Positions 8,901 to 17,843 of a stretch of DNA of 64,000 bases are shown piece after piece. The stretch's first letter is position 1. Every line of letters starts with the position of its first letter. A program made the translations under genes and the position numbers. The notes under the pieces were generated by a model. The model was not told the origin of the DNA. It saw nothing but the letters and a program-made list of their open reading frames with translations, and made no database searches. Source of the DNA: Tindallia sp. (GTDB taxonomy: Bacteria > Bacillota > Clostridia > Peptostreptococcales > Tindalliaceae); assembly GCA_007134225.1 (NCBI GenBank), contig SLLE01000052.1, positions 1-64,000 of the forward strand, read 5' to 3'.

Positions 8901-11900
8901 TTAAAACGTGACAGTTTGACGCTCTGGATCCCAGACATACTCAACATTCATGGCTCTTGCAAAGCGAGAGATCGGAATGAAGGTTCTGTCATTCCTGATT
9001 TCGGCTTCCGTTCCCATCTCCAAAGAGTCTTCGTTTACCAATAGCTTAGAACTCCCAATTTCCATTCGCATCGTAATGCCTTCCGGTGTTTCTATGACTG
9101 CCATGGATCGCTCCCCATCCCAACGGACATTTTCCCTTGGCACTCCAAGGGCTCTGGAAACATGAGAAACCGGCACCATCAATCGATCATCTTTTAAGTA
9201 AGGGGCTGCATCCAGTTCTACTTTCTCTTCTCCAGCAACATAATAATTTTGCCCTACCCTAAAGACTACGGATCCTTCCCTTGCCTGTGGAGATTCTTCC
9301 TCTTCCACCTGTGTGGGTGGGGTATCGCGATAAGGGTCGTCGGTAGCTTTATAATAGATTGCTCCTGCGGATTGATAGAGGTTCATCTTTCTATCGGCAT
9401 TTCTTCCCATGCCAATATATCGGACACCATCTCTCATTTCTGTTCCGGTAGTTCCGTTGCCATAGAAGACAAATGCATTTTTACCAGCTGCCACCAGTTT
9501 GCTTAGTTCACTGTTGAAGAGCTCTGCCTCCAACTCATCAGTAAAGCCTTGAGGTCCCCAAACAGGGTGGTTGATCAGCAACACCACGTTGTTTGCTGTA
9601 TTGCTGCTTAATTGATTTTTTAACCATGGCCATTGTTGATAATTGGTTTGACGGATCCCATTATTCTGGCTGTTTAATCGTAAAAACAGAGTATCTCCCT
9701 CTCGAAGGGCCGTATGACTCTGGTTTTTTTCCATAAGGGTGTTTCCTGATTTACTCAGGCTCATGTCTGAATGAATTGAAAACGCTGACTCAATAGGTTC
9801 CGGTGTTCTGTTTCTCCTATCCTGCAACTGACCTCCTGCCTCTTCAGCCGTAAGGTTTGGCAGTTGTAGTGGCGCGATGGCTTCCATGCCGTCAAACAGC
9901 AAGGTGCCGGATGTTTTAAAGAACGGCTCCGGTTCAACGACATATAATCGTTGCAGGGTAAGTGGTGCCTTCAGGTTACGCGACAGATTTCCGCTAAGGA
10001 ATTTCCAGCCAGTCCAATCGATGCCCTGTTTCAAGTCAACGATGTGATTATTTCCGTTTCCATCCTTTACCTGCGCCCGGATCCAGTGAGGTGCTGTTTC
10101 ATATGCATGCACCCAAACACCAATTTCGCTGGTGCCGGCAGGTAGGGAGTAATCATTTTCAAAGGTGACGTAGGCTGCTGTTGTTTCAATGGATCCTGTT
10201 AGATCAAAGTCAAGGCGGACAGAGTGATTGTTCACCTTTCCCTCATCAGAAACGCGTACATTACCAGTTACCACTTCCGGATAGCCCAGGAATTTCGGGA
10301 TAAAATGCCGAAATGCAGGTAAAGCTGTCCGCTGCGAACCCACTGCCATGGGAATCGCGGCAGAATGCCCGTTATAGCTGGCACGCAGAACCGTAACGCC
10401 TTCCTGTGGACCACTTCGATATACACCATCAGACAAGCTTCCCAGGTTATTACTATCCTGCCAGTTAACCTGATTAAATGTCAGAGGAGCCCGGTATCCT
10501 TCCGGATCAATTCCTTCCACCGTCAGCCTGATTTCATCATTTATTCCAATATGATAGGTTGGTGCTTCAACTTGAATGGCAGCGACTTCTTCGAGAATTT
10601 CGAATTCCATTGTGTCGCTTTTTCCCTGGTAGCTGGCTTCCAGCTTGATCCTTCCGGATGCTTCCGGAATCAGCCTTCCATTTTCAACTCTTCCGCTGCC
10701 TTCCACTACATTGAAGCCTACCTGGCTCAAGTTTACCTCTAACGCACGATAAGCTTCATCGTAACCTTTCACCTTAAGATTGACGCCATGATTTTTAAAT
10801 GCCATTTCTCGGTCCGCTTCTAAAACAATCCCACCAATTTCTTCGTATCCGTTTCGGCTGGAAGAAACTGCAAGGGCGTTTATGATCCTGCGCTGTCCGC
10901 CATCTGATGGAACATTGGCCAATTCGGCAGCTTGATCTCCCGGGTTTCGTGTCATCATAGTGGTAGAACCTCCACCATCCATCAGCAGTGCATGATGGCT
11001 TCCGGCTTCTATCATCAGTCTGGCCAACACTTCACCGTTGACACCCTGATAAGAAGCGTGTCGTCCGTCCACTGTGACCAGAATCAGCTTTTTTCCACTG
11101 CTGTCAATACCAACAGCGGTACGGGGATGATTTCCCGTCACCGGTTCGGTAAAGGATGCAATTTGTCCGTTTCGAACCAGAGGGGTTCCCCCGCCGACAG
11201 CCAGCTTGATATTGTCCATGCTGGGTACGGTGTGAGGATGGAATATCAATTTTTCTCCCTGCCTGATTACTTCATGCAAACGCCGGCCGTCCTGACCGGA
11301 AGCCAGCAGCACATAACCATTCTCCGGAATGTTTACCGGCGGAAGTCCACGGCGCACTTCCCGCACTTCATCATCCACTACCACCACTTCAACCAAATCA
11401 GGATATTCATTTGTGGCACCGGGGGTTTTTTCTCCCCAGTTGCGATCAAGGATCGTTGTCTGGTGATAGTTCCAGGTAATCTTGTTAAAGGATTTTATGC
11501 TAAAAATCTCTCCGTTTTGAGACGATACATACATGTGATTTTGCCAGGCATCAATGATTGCCTGTTGATCTTTTGTAATGGCTAAGGCTGAAAAAGGCTT
11601 CACCGTCACGGGGCTGCTGACCATTTTTCCATCACGCACCATGACGCCAAGAGGCGAATCCGGGTTCGTCACATAGAAAAAGTCTGTGTTGATGGCTGCA
11701 ATGGGGTTATTCTTTTGCGTTAGCATCTGCCCCAGTGTTTCTTTGTGAGAAACGCCTTGCGAACTTTGTAGAAGATCTATTTCCGTTCTTTCATCTTCCA
11801 GGTCAACGACAACCACATTCATATGCAGCCAACCGCTTTGTCCAAAGCGAAGGACTCGTTCGTGGGTCACGCCGCTGCCAATAGTTGTTCTCTGACGATC

Positions 11901-12002
11901 TTCATAAAGATAATTGCCCGCAAACACAGATTGAGCCATGGTGCTGATGATCATGGTTCCAGATAAAACAATGGTTAACGATATTTTTTTCCAGGAATTC
12001 AT
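8901..12002 (-). CDS. Secreted phosphodiester glycosidase-family protein with copper amine oxidase-like C-terminus
   Basis: Large exported protein (1033 aa from MNSWKK, GGAGGG five bases upstream) with a signal peptide cleaved near SVFAG. Residues ~70-390 match the NAGPA/phosphodiester glycosidase fold (AAINTDFF, PRTAVGIDSSG, LLMDGGGSTTM), a family that removes or exposes sugar phosphodiesters on surface polymers. The middle (about 400-740) looks like Ig-like and carbohydrate-binding modules. A stretch near 800-900 (LLINHPVWGPQGF) loosely recalls a metallophosphoesterase but is degenerate. The last ~115 residues are a copper-amine-oxidase N-like module (RTFIPISRFARAM), common on clostridial surface proteins. 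It lies next to the csaB/tagA cluster, suggesting cell-wall polymer modification; the substrate is unknown. Confidence 0.8.
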   Translation of the reverse strand: MNSWKKISLTIVLSGTMIISTMAQSVFAGNYLYEDRQRTTIGSGVTHERVLRFGQSGWLHMNVVVVDLEDERTEIDLLQSSQGVSHKETLGQMLTQKNNPIAAINTDFFYVTNPDSPLGVMVRDGKMVSSPVTVKPFSALAITKDQQAIIDAWQNHMYVSSQNGEIFSIKSFNKITWNYHQTTILDRNWGEKTPGATNEYPDLVEVVVVDDEVREVRRGLPPVNIPENGYVLLASGQDGRRLHEVIRQGEKLIFHPHTVPSMDNIKLAVGGGTPLVRNGQIASFTEPVTGNHPRTAVGIDSSGKKLILVTVDGRHASYQGVNGEVLARLMIEAGSHHALLMDGGGSTTMMTRNPGDQAAELANVPSDGGQRRIINALAVSSSRNGYEEIGGIVLEADREMAFKNHGVNLKVKGYDEAYRALEVNLSQVGFNVVEGSGRVENGRLIPEASGRIKLEASYQGKSDTMEFEILEEVAAIQVEAPTYHIGINDEIRLTVEGIDPEGYRAPLTFNQVNWQDSNNLGSLSDGVYRSGPQEGVTVLRASYNGHSAAIPMAVGSQRTALPAFRHFIPKFLGYPEVVTGNVRVSDEGKVNNHSVRLDFDLTGSIETTAAYVTFENDYSLPAGTSEIGVWVHAYETAPHWIRAQVKDGNGNNHIVDLKQGIDWTGWKFLSGNLSRNLKAPLTLQRLYVVEPEPFFKTSGTLLFDGMEAIAPLQLPNLTAEEAGGQLQDRRNRTPEPIESAFSIHSDMSLSKSGNTLMEKNQSHTALREGDTLFLRLNSQNNGIRQTNYQQWPWLKNQLSSNTANNVVLLINHPVWGPQGFTDELEAELFNSELSKLVAAGKNAFVFYGNGTTGTEMRDGVRYIGMGRNADRKMNLYQSAGAIYYKATDDPYRDTPPTQVEEEESPQAREGSVVFRVGQNYYVAGEEKVELDAAPYLKDDRLMVPVSHVSRALGVPRENVRWDGERSMAVIETPEGITMRMEIGSSKLLVNEDSLEMGTEAEIRNDRTFIPISRFARAMNVEYVWDPERQTVTF

Positions 12003-12131
12003 AGGATCCCTCCGTATTTGTATTAACTGCAAAAGACTTTAATCTACTCTATTATAGTAAAGAAAGATGTTGGACGGGTTACAGTTCTTTTACAAATTGA
12101 AACTATTTCGGAAAATAGGTCTTTCGACTTC

Positions 12132-12995
12132 TTATACCGAATTCACTTCCTTAAATCCTTCTCCCAGTACTTCGTGGATGGTGGATACCATAATAAATGC
12201 GTAGGGGTCCTCATCATACACGAGTTTTTTCAGTTTGACAACCTGCGCCCTGCTGACCACGCATAGCAACATGTCTTTTGTTTCTCCCGTATACATTCCT
12301 TTCGCATCAATAGCCGTAACGCCTCTGCCTAATTCATCAATGATTCTTTTGCCGATCCTGTCCGGTTTGCTGGAGATGATATAAAAAGCCTTGGAATAGC
12401 TAAGATCTTCCACAATAAAATCGGCCAATTTTACCACAATATAGAGAGCAATCACAGAGTAGAGGGCTGTTTCCACTTTTCTTTCCACAATACCGGCAAA
12501 GGCAACAATGAAAAGGTCCAGAATCATCATCAGTTTTGCAATGCTAAGGGAGGGAAGGTAGTGGTTAATCATGGCCCCCGCCAAATCCGTGCCACCTGTG
12601 GTCCCACCCATTTTAAACACAAGGCCAATGCCAACCCCCAAGGTTACGCCACCATAGATTGCTGCCAACAATATGTCAGTGGTGATGGTGTAATGGGCAC
12701 CAAAAAAGATAATGAATAATCGAAGAAACAATGAAAGCATCAATGTTGCATAAGCGGTTTTGGCACCAAAGGCTTTTCCGAGAATCATAATCCCGGCAAT
12801 AAAGAGGGGTATATTAATAACGAGGTTGGTTATGTCCATGGGTATTCCCATCAATTTTTGAATAACCACCGCCAAACCTGTCACGCCCCCCGGCGCAATG
12901 GTATTGGGTTCCAAAAAAAAATGCAAGGCGAATGCCATCATCGCACTGCCCAGCGTTATTACTGCGTATTCCAGAATAATAGAGCTTTTTTTCAT
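12132..12995 (-). CDS. YitT-family membrane protein (DUF161 + DUF2179)
   Basis: Integral membrane protein of the YitT/DUF161 family, molecular function unresolved. The 287-aa product (start MKKSSI at 12995, AGGG six bases upstream) has about six hydrophobic segments with glycine-rich GGTTGGTDLAG, then a soluble C-terminal DUF2179 domain (about 215-285, YTGETKDMLLCVV...), thought to bind a small ligand. It begins 24 bp after the TagA/WecG-type gene, so it is the last gene of the DUF5693-csaB-tagA operon. A transport or signalling role for the envelope would be speculation. Confidence 0.85.
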   Translation of the reverse strand: MKKSSIILEYAVITLGSAMMAFALHFFLEPNTIAPGGVTGLAVVIQKLMGIPMDITNLVINIPLFIAGIMILGKAFGAKTAYATLMLSLFLRLFIIFFGAHYTITTDILLAAIYGGVTLGVGIGLVFKMGGTTGGTDLAGAMINHYLPSLSIAKLMMILDLFIVAFAGIVERKVETALYSVIALYIVVKLADFIVEDLSYSKAFYIISSKPDRIGKRIIDELGRGVTAIDAKGMYTGETKDMLLCVVSRAQVVKLKKLVYDEDPYAFIMVSTIHEVLGEGFKEVNSV

Positions 12996-13019
12996 CCAGA
13001 TCCCTGCCTTTCTATCCAA

Positions 13020-13736
13020 TCATTTCCATATAATTTTCCATAAAAACTGAGGTAATACGGTCATTCTTTTTATTCGCCACGGTTCCTTCATCAACCGATA
13101 GAACCACTCAAGTCCTACTTTTTGAAAAGCCAGAGGCGCTCTTTTGGCAACGCCGGCATAAACATCCAGGCTGCCGCCAATTCCCATGGCTATTTTACAT
13201 TTCAATTCTCCCCGCTGTTGCTGGATCCAAATTTCCTGTCTTGGAAAGCCAAGACCTGCAAACAATACATCTGCATGAGACTGGTTGATCATTTGAATCA
13301 TATGTGCAGAATCGTCGTTATCAAAGTACCCGTGATGTATCCCGGCAATCTGTATGCCTGAGTACTTTTCTTTTATGTTTGTTGCTGCCTGTTCCGCCAC
13401 TCCGGGCTTGCTGCCTAATAGAAAGACCCGCTTTTCAGTTTGATGACAATAGTATAAAATTTGGTCCATGGTGTCGATGCCAGTAACGCGTTCCTTTAGC
13501 CCCATCTTTTTGATTTTGGAAGCGATAATCAGGCCAATCCCATCGGGCAGAACCAAGTCCGAAGATTTCAACGCATCCATCAGCCCATCATGCTTCTGGG
13601 CCGCCATCACCATTTCCGGATTTGGTGTCATAATGCTGCGGCATTGAGTTTCTTCCAAATAATCCGCTATAATCTCAGGAATCTGATGCCGGGTGATCGG
13701 CGTTATAGGCACTCCCATTATTTCAACAGGTTTCAT
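13020..13736 (-). CDS. WecG/TagA/CpsF-family glycosyltransferase
   Basis: Cytoplasmic-face glycosyltransferase adding N-acetylmannosamine or a related sugar to a lipid-linked precursor of wall teichoic acid or secondary wall polymer. GT26 hallmarks are present: TPNPEMVMAA near residue 40, LPDGIGL, the RVTGID motif, and the late GLGFPRQEIWI and GIGGSLDVYAG motifs. The size (238 aa) is normal. Start ATG 13736 has GAAGGGA upstream and overlaps the end of csaB by four bases, indicating translational coupling. Together with csaB this indicates a pyruvylated secondary cell-wall polysaccharide pathway; the exact acceptor is inferred. Confidence 0.9.
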   Translation of the reverse strand: MKPVEIMGVPITPITRHQIPEIIADYLEETQCRSIMTPNPEMVMAAQKHDGLMDALKSSDLVLPDGIGLIIASKIKKMGLKERVTGIDTMDQILYYCHQTEKRVFLLGSKPGVAEQAATNIKEKYSGIQIAGIHHGYFDNDDSAHMIQMINQSHADVLFAGLGFPRQEIWIQQQRGELKCKIAMGIGGSLDVYAGVAKRAPLAFQKVGLEWFYRLMKEPWRIKRMTVLPQFLWKIIWK

Positions 13737-14809
13737 GAAATCCCTTCTCCTCTATACATAAATTCCTTTATCATCGTTGCATTGCGGTGTGCTTTTTGAT
13801 TTAATTCCGTTTTTGCCTCTTGTAGTCTGTTTTGATATTCCTTTTTGTCTCGGATCAATTGGTTCACACTCTCTTTGATCTGCGCTTCCGTCATCGTTTC
13901 AACCTCACCGGCGCAGGGCTGGTGAACCAATTTTAAAAAGCTGGTGATTTTGGATTCGTAGGACAAACCTACCATTGGCACTTCTGCAATGGCCGCAAAA
14001 ATGAGGGAATGCAGCCGCATGCCAATCAGAAAATCCAGTTTGCCAATTTCAGCAATCATCTCTTTAGGTTCCTTTTTTCCCTGTAGTACTTCCGCCGGCA
14101 TCTTCATGATCGAAACCACTTCATTCGATATGATTAAGTCGGAGGGATGCTGCATTGGTATAAAAACTACCCGATAGCCACGTTGAACCAATTCATCGGC
14201 ACAAGCCGCCACCGCGGCCGTATAGTTTTCCTTTCCTTTCCAATTTCTAAGGGAAATACCGACGGTAGGCTTTTCAGCCGTCACAGCACTTTTTTCCGAA
14301 AGGACAGAAAGGGTAAAGGCAGCATCTGCCGTAACAACGATGTTTCTGTGGACCCCAAGAGATTCCATCACTTTCTTGGATTCTTCGTCCCGCACTGTTA
14401 TGAGATCCACTCGATTAATAATGAGTCTGGCCAAAGCCTTATTAAAGGGGCGACTTACCGGCCCAAATCCATTCCCATAGAAGGCAACTTTCTTGCCGGC
14501 CAGTTTTGCCAGCGTGATGATTCCCAGATAGTACAGCATCGAACGACTGCTGGTTACATCCTGAAGAATGGAACCGCCACCGCTCATCACCAAGTCCGAT
14601 TTGCAAATGGATTGGAACACCTGAAAAAAGCGATTTCTGCTGACTGCATGAATCTGATATCGTTTTTCAGTTTCGGCGGCTGCATAACTAAGAGCAGAAA
14701 GATGGACTCCTGGAAGGATTCGTCGAAACTGTTCAACGATGGCTTCCAGAATGGCCTCATCTCCAATATTGTTAAATCCATAATAGCCAAACATAAAAAT
14801 CCGTTTCAT
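13733..14809 (-). CDS. csaB: Polysaccharide pyruvyltransferase CsaB
   Basis: Transfers a ketal pyruvyl group from phosphoenolpyruvate to wall polysaccharide; in Bacillus and Paenibacillus the pyruvylated polymer anchors SLH-domain S-layer proteins. The N-terminal signature FGYYGFNNIGDEAIL and the later LIGMRLHSLIFAAIA and MVGLSYESKI motifs are typical. Start MKRIFM at 14809 (AAAGGG seven bases upstream) gives 358 aa; an earlier ATG at 14827 overlaps the DUF5693 stop. Gene order DUF5693-csaB-tagA is common in clostridia. No SLH protein is encoded in this window, so S-layer anchoring here is inference. Confidence 0.93.
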   Translation of the reverse strand: MKRIFMFGYYGFNNIGDEAILEAIVEQFRRILPGVHLSALSYAAAETEKRYQIHAVSRNRFFQVFQSICKSDLVMSGGGSILQDVTSSRSMLYYLGIITLAKLAGKKVAFYGNGFGPVSRPFNKALARLIINRVDLITVRDEESKKVMESLGVHRNIVVTADAAFTLSVLSEKSAVTAEKPTVGISLRNWKGKENYTAAVAACADELVQRGYRVVFIPMQHPSDLIISNEVVSIMKMPAEVLQGKKEPKEMIAEIGKLDFLIGMRLHSLIFAAIAEVPMVGLSYESKITSFLKLVHQPCAGEVETMTEAQIKESVNQLIRDKKEYQNRLQEAKTELNQKAHRNATMIKEFMYRGEGIS

Positions 14810-14823
14810 ATTTTTTCCCTTTC

Positions 14824-17016
14824 TCATGACTTTTGCCCTGTCAGGTCCAGCTCACTCCATAAAGGTTGAATCCAGCGACAAAAAGCGTAGACTAAGAAGC
14901 TAAGTGCCGCTAGGTAGATCAGAAAAAAAGGTATGGATGCCAGCAGCGAATAGAGGGTTCTGATGACGGAAACGTATACTGGTGTCCTTAAATGGCTAAA
15001 AGTGTTGACAATGGAAGTCTGACCAATTACCGTCGCCATTCCCGTCAAAAATAACAGGGATTTAATTCGAAGGGAGGCAATATACCCACCAATCATCAAA
15101 GCCGGAAATGCAACGGTAAATTCTTTCGTTCGTGGCCTTACCAAAAGCTTTTCTTCCAGGATGTTGCGGATAATCATTTCTATTTCCATTGGCTGCAAAT
15201 TACCTTCATGACCTGTTCTGGCCAGATATACGTATCCGGCAATCATGACAAAGCCAAGCACTGCAACGTAAATGATTTTAATATTTTCCATCATTAAGTG
15301 GCGTACTTCACGAAGCCTGATGCCCGGATTGGCAATGTCCTGGTCCCGACGTTTGTAACCAAAATAAAACATAAACTGCAGGCCGAAAATAGCGACGGGG
15401 ATTAATTGACCCATCTTAACGCCTCGAAAGATGTCCGTCTCCAGGAGATATCGGACATCGGACAATGCCGCTGCCACTATTATAGCACCGATGGAAGAAA
15501 TCAATGTCACTTTCACCAATATGTTTAAACCGGCAAAAAAAGATTGGGAAAATTTAAGGGGTTGCGATTTCAAAAAGTATTTTCTCGTTGCTTCGCAAAA
15601 AACTTGCATGCCAAGAGATGGAAAAATTACTGCCGCTGTCAATGCCAGCATTTTTTCTCCCCAGGCTGGACGCAGGAGCCATATGCCGGATAATGTCATC
15701 GCGCTTATCACTAGTAGGCCAATCCAAATAAACTCTGGAAGCGGAAAAAGTTTTTTCATCAACAATATCCCGCCAGCCACCGTTCCGATGAACATCAGCA
15801 TCATCCAAATAGAATCAGGCTGATGTTCAGGAAATGTTGAAGCATCGCCAAAAACCATACCATGTCGGGATATTCTATCTTCAAATCGCTGAAAAATCCT
15901 TTCATATTCGTCTGCATCAGTAATGTAGATATTTGGATTTTCCATGAAAGGTTTAAAGTAAATTAGTCGAATATTTCGTTCTGTAACAGCCCTGTAAAGA
16001 GTATTCTCAATTTCCTCTGCTCCTTCATAGTTATAAAATTGATATCGTTGTTGAATAAACGGCCAGACATTAAACACTCGAACTGCATTTGATTTCATCC
16101 TGTCTGCCATTTCATCAAAACCATCTAGTTCCAAATGCTCGCGCTGAAAAGAAGTTTCGATCATTGCCAACCTGATATTATTTTGGAGCAAATAGTCTTC
16201 AAGCTTATAAATTGATTTATCTACATAGCCGGGCATCTGCTTTCCAGAATAAAAAATTGCTGTCGGATTAATTTCATAAAAATCCAGATCCTTAATTAAA
16301 GCATTAATATATTTTTCGCCAGTCCAGTCTTTATAACCGTGAGGTCTTGGCATCACTTCAAGCCCAGCTTCTTTAATTGTATTAATTTTTTCCGGATTAA
16401 AGCCCAGGCTCAGCCTATTCAATTGAGAAGAGTGCACTCGTTGTTCCCACATATAGCTTCGACCATCAGTGTCTTCTAGTTGCTGTGGCTCATTAAAAAC
16501 GGCATCATTCACTGACCCATGAATAACGATAACATACTCTTCATTATCCCGGAGAATCGAAAAGCGATCTTCATCATATCGACTCGTTAGACCGTCTGAG
16601 ATTTGCTTGTACAATGTCCTTTCTTCTGTCATTACGACGACATCATAGTCGTTTATCCCAGTTTCTGCATGATAGCGGATTAATGCTTTGGGTACAAACT
16701 GTTGCCAATTCCATTCACGAAGAATATCACGTCCAATGTCCACGCTTAATGGTTTCAGCTCCTGGCGAAACAATCCAAGGCTTTCTTCTTCCAACACTAC
16801 ATGGGTAACACCCAGTGCTTTAAATTTTTGCAGCCACCATTCCAGGCTTTGATCCGACTGTTCCGCCAGTTCTTTCGTTTCATAATAGTCTATGAAAAAC
16901 TCAACCTGTTTATGATTTGATTCAATATTGATCCGTTGTATGACAAGGATGGCGCTGGATAAAACAGATAGTGCAATTAGCAGGAGGAGTATTCTGTCAA
17001 ATGTCCATTTTTTCAT
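14824..17016 (-). CDS. DUF5693-family polytopic membrane protein
   Basis: Uncharacterised membrane protein, 730 aa. One N-terminal TM (about 9-28) leads into a ~370-residue extracellular domain resembling a polysaccharide deacetylase/TIM-barrel-like region (LEEESLGLFRQEL..., motifs without obvious catalytic residues), followed by about eight TM helices from ~395 to the end. Proteins of this layout are repeatedly found directly upstream of csaB in clostridia, which is why I use the DUF5693 name. Its stop overlaps the upstream end of csaB. It probably works in export, polymerisation or acylation of the pyruvylated wall polymer; no reaction can be assigned from sequence. Confidence 0.75.
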   Translation of the reverse strand: MKKWTFDRILLLLIALSVLSSAILVIQRINIESNHKQVEFFIDYYETKELAEQSDQSLEWWLQKFKALGVTHVVLEEESLGLFRQELKPLSVDIGRDILREWNWQQFVPKALIRYHAETGINDYDVVVMTEERTLYKQISDGLTSRYDEDRFSILRDNEEYVIVIHGSVNDAVFNEPQQLEDTDGRSYMWEQRVHSSQLNRLSLGFNPEKINTIKEAGLEVMPRPHGYKDWTGEKYINALIKDLDFYEINPTAIFYSGKQMPGYVDKSIYKLEDYLLQNNIRLAMIETSFQREHLELDGFDEMADRMKSNAVRVFNVWPFIQQRYQFYNYEGAEEIENTLYRAVTERNIRLIYFKPFMENPNIYITDADEYERIFQRFEDRISRHGMVFGDASTFPEHQPDSIWMMLMFIGTVAGGILLMKKLFPLPEFIWIGLLVISAMTLSGIWLLRPAWGEKMLALTAAVIFPSLGMQVFCEATRKYFLKSQPLKFSQSFFAGLNILVKVTLISSIGAIIVAAALSDVRYLLETDIFRGVKMGQLIPVAIFGLQFMFYFGYKRRDQDIANPGIRLREVRHLMMENIKIIYVAVLGFVMIAGYVYLARTGHEGNLQPMEIEMIIRNILEEKLLVRPRTKEFTVAFPALMIGGYIASLRIKSLLFLTGMATVIGQTSIVNTFSHLRTPVYVSVIRTLYSLLASIPFFLIYLAALSFLVYAFCRWIQPLWSELDLTGQKS

Positions 17017-17043
17017 TGATATTAAGTCCTTTCCTTAGCAATA

Positions 17044-17100
17044 GGCTCGAAAGCAGGCAGGAAATGTATGAGTGACTACACTCCTGCCTGCTTTTGAGCC
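17044..17100. repeat. Long inverted repeat (19-bp arms) between mazF and DUF5693
   Basis: GGCTCgAAAGCAGGCAGGA and its complement TCCTGCCTGCTTtTGAGCC, one mismatch, flank a 19-base loop that itself contains AGTG/CACT. It follows the mazF stop by about 40 bp but has no T-run on either side, so it is either an unusual terminator or an RNA 3'-end structure. Confidence 0.7.
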
Positions 17101-17136
17101 TTGCTTCAACCTATGTAGATGCATCGAAAATATGTA

Positions 17137-17484
17137 TTAAAAATCCATCAACCCTACACTAATCATGAGCGCCTGATTCACGTCCGTCATGGCGTCTTCA
17201 TCCATTCGACCCAGTCGCTGCTGCAGTCTTTTTTTGTCAATGGTTCTGATCTGTTCCAACAAAATAACCGAGTCTTTCGCAAGTCCATAGTCTGGCGCTT
17301 TTACTTCAATGTGTGTCGGTAGCTTTGCTTTGTTAATTTGTGTGGTGATCGCTGCCACAATAACCGTGGGACTGTACCGGTTGCCTATATTATTCTGAAC
17401 GATTAATACCGGCCGAATCCCACCTTGCTCGGATCCGACCGCCGGGCTTAAATCAGCGTAATAAATTTCTCCTCTTTTTACCAT
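17137..17484 (-). CDS. mazF: MazF/EndoA-type endoribonuclease toxin
   Basis: Sequence-specific mRNA interferase of the PemK/MazF family (B. subtilis EndoA/NdoA type). The N-terminal [21 protein letters not shown] holds the family's conserved RG, Asp and SEQGG loop; RPVLIVQN and the mid-protein [15 protein letters not shown] follow. The start is MVKRGE at 17484, with AGAGG four bases upstream, overlapping the antitoxin stop (ATGGTAA), so the pair is coupled. 115 aa is standard. In Firmicutes this chromosomal module sits after alr, as here. Probably a stress-responsive regulator rather than a plasmid-stability system. Confidence 0.95.
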   Translation of the reverse strand: MVKRGEIYYADLSPAVGSEQGGIRPVLIVQNNIGNRYSPTVIVAAITTQINKAKLPTHIEVKAPDYGLAKDSVILLEQIRTIDKKRLQQRLGRMDEDAMTDVNQALMISVGLMDF

Positions 17485-17768
17485 GGCACCTCTTTCCATT
17501 CTGGCATCTCATCTTCGTAGTTTTGCAGCAGTGAATATTCAATGCATAGTCCGATTTCTGCCAAAGCCAAGTTGATATTACCCATCTCTTCGTACCCATT
17601 CTTCATTTTTTCATACATCAATAATTTATTCTTTTCACAAATAAACAGCTGCATTGCTTCTTTTATGATTTGATTTCTGTTTTTATTTTCCTTTTGCCCA
17701 TAGTAATCCAAGTCGCGTATCAGGTTTTCAGGCAAATGAATTTTCAAAAACTGTTCCGGTTTCTTCAT
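17478..17768 (-). CDS. Ribbon-helix-helix antitoxin (EndoAI/MazE type)
   Basis: Small DNA-binding antitoxin paired with the MazF-type toxin. The N-terminal [16 protein letters not shown]...NRNQIIKEA (about residues 8-40) matches an RHH fold; the acidic, Trp-containing C-terminus [12 protein letters not shown] is expected to occupy the toxin groove. 96 aa. Start ATG 17768 follows GGAGG by six bases. It lies about 75 bp after alr without a terminator, so it may be read from the acpS-alr transcript as well as autoregulated. Confidence 0.9.
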   Translation of the reverse strand: MKKPEQFLKIHLPENLIRDLDYYGQKENKNRNQIIKEAMQLFICEKNKLLMYEKMKNGYEEMGNINLALAEIGLCIEYSLLQNYEDEMPEWKEVPW

Positions 17769-17843
17769 AGCGCACCTCCGGACGGAAAAGTAATTTGTTA
17801 CAGCATATTATAACCGAAGGGGTCATAGAATGTCAACGAAGCT

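Noticed and set aside
10932-11585. 217-aa plus-strand ORF opposite the phosphodiester-glycosidase gene
   Set aside because: Antisense shadow of a gene with clear domain motifs; composition is not protein-like.
14147-14869. 240-aa plus-strand ORF across csaB
   Set aside because: Antisense to csaB, whose signature motifs are intact; no start signals.
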